Source: Bacillota bacterium (GTDB lineage: Bacteria > Bacillota > SHA-98 > UBA4971). From it: DNA of 64,000 nt. The stretch covers positions 44,854 to 108,853 of the forward strand of contig JASEJE010000008.1 in assembly GCA_030024085.1 (NCBI GenBank), in the 5' to 3' direction. The notes below the pieces were generated by a model. The model made no database searches. It had not been told where the DNA came from and saw only the letters and a list, made by a program, of their open reading frames with translations. Of this stretch, positions 63,961-64,000 are shown piece after piece. A program made the position numbers and the translations under genes. Position 1 is the stretch's first letter. Each line of letters opens with the position of its first letter.

Positions 63961-64000
63961 TGTATGGGTTTGCAAATCCGCGCCAGTTTGGCAGAAGCTT
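63959..64000 (+). repeat. Left end of a type I element nested in copy IIe (cut by window edge)
   Basis: After the TA at 63959-63960 the sequence TGTATGGGTTTGCAAATCC aligns with the left end of copy Ib (AGTGTGAGTTTAGAAATCC). It then continues to the shared GCAGAAGCTT/GCGAAGCTT segment. The target in uninterrupted type II copies is tttggCTAGcc. Only about 40 bp are visible. Confidence 0.7.

Overview
The window is GC-rich (about 65% by eye), densely coding DNA with many GTG and TTG starts, strong purine-rich ribosome binding sites and many 1-40 nt gene overlaps. Gene content points to a spore-forming, high-GC member of the Bacillota: spoVS, a SpoVD-type PBP with PASTA domains, the dcw cluster in Bacillota order, and the cinA-thpR-recA-recX-rny-ymdB-spoVS order. 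A TonB/ExbB/ExbD set beside an SLH/coiled-coil protein suggests a two-membrane (diderm) envelope, as in deep-branching lineages such as Limnochordia. That placement is inference. No tRNA, rRNA, CRISPR array or full insertion sequence was seen.

Layout: (1) 1-7423, a sigma-54 activator fragment followed by a 2-oxoacid/acetoin-type dehydrogenase operon (E1 alpha, E1 beta, E2) with a TRAP transporter inserted between E1 and E2, behind a clear -24/-12 promoter. (2) 7747-11658, lipid kinase, rimO and glutamate dehydrogenase. (3) 12263-17107, a nucleoside-type BMP ABC importer. (4) 17342-23174, an envelope module: ExbB, ExbD, TonB, a secreted cohesin-domain protein and an SLH/coiled-coil tether. (5) 23167-33584, a phosphatase-like gene, then rlmN-fhaA-fhaB-pstP-rodA-pbpA-pknB-rsgA-rpe, which joins the Bacillota prpC-prkC-rsgA-rpe order to the actinobacterial FHA/RodA/PbpA signalling block. 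(6) 34128-46829, a short FtsH-like protease with a membrane partner, cinA, a membrane metallophosphoesterase, thpR, recA (with an SOS box), recX, rny, ymdB, spoVS and an acetyltransferase. (7) 47113-63828, the dcw cluster mraZ-rsmH-ftsL-spoVD-murE-murF-mraY-[no murD]-ftsW-murG-murC-murB-murA-ftsQ, then the DUF881 and sbp genes.

The most unusual signal is a family of short non-coding mobile elements (about 140-217 bp) in two subfamilies, types I and II. They share a core but differ in their inverted-repeat ends. Eight copies are visible. Removing each element and one copy of a 2-bp duplication restores the target C-TA-G (six sites) or a one-base variant (two sites). One type II copy sits inside a type I copy, and at the right edge a type I copy starts inside a type II copy. 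Because the target contains TAG, two elements sit exactly in stop codons (tonB, recA) and rebuild them as TAA. A third sits in the 3' end of recX and appears to have changed its C-terminus. Another copy lies where murD would normally be.
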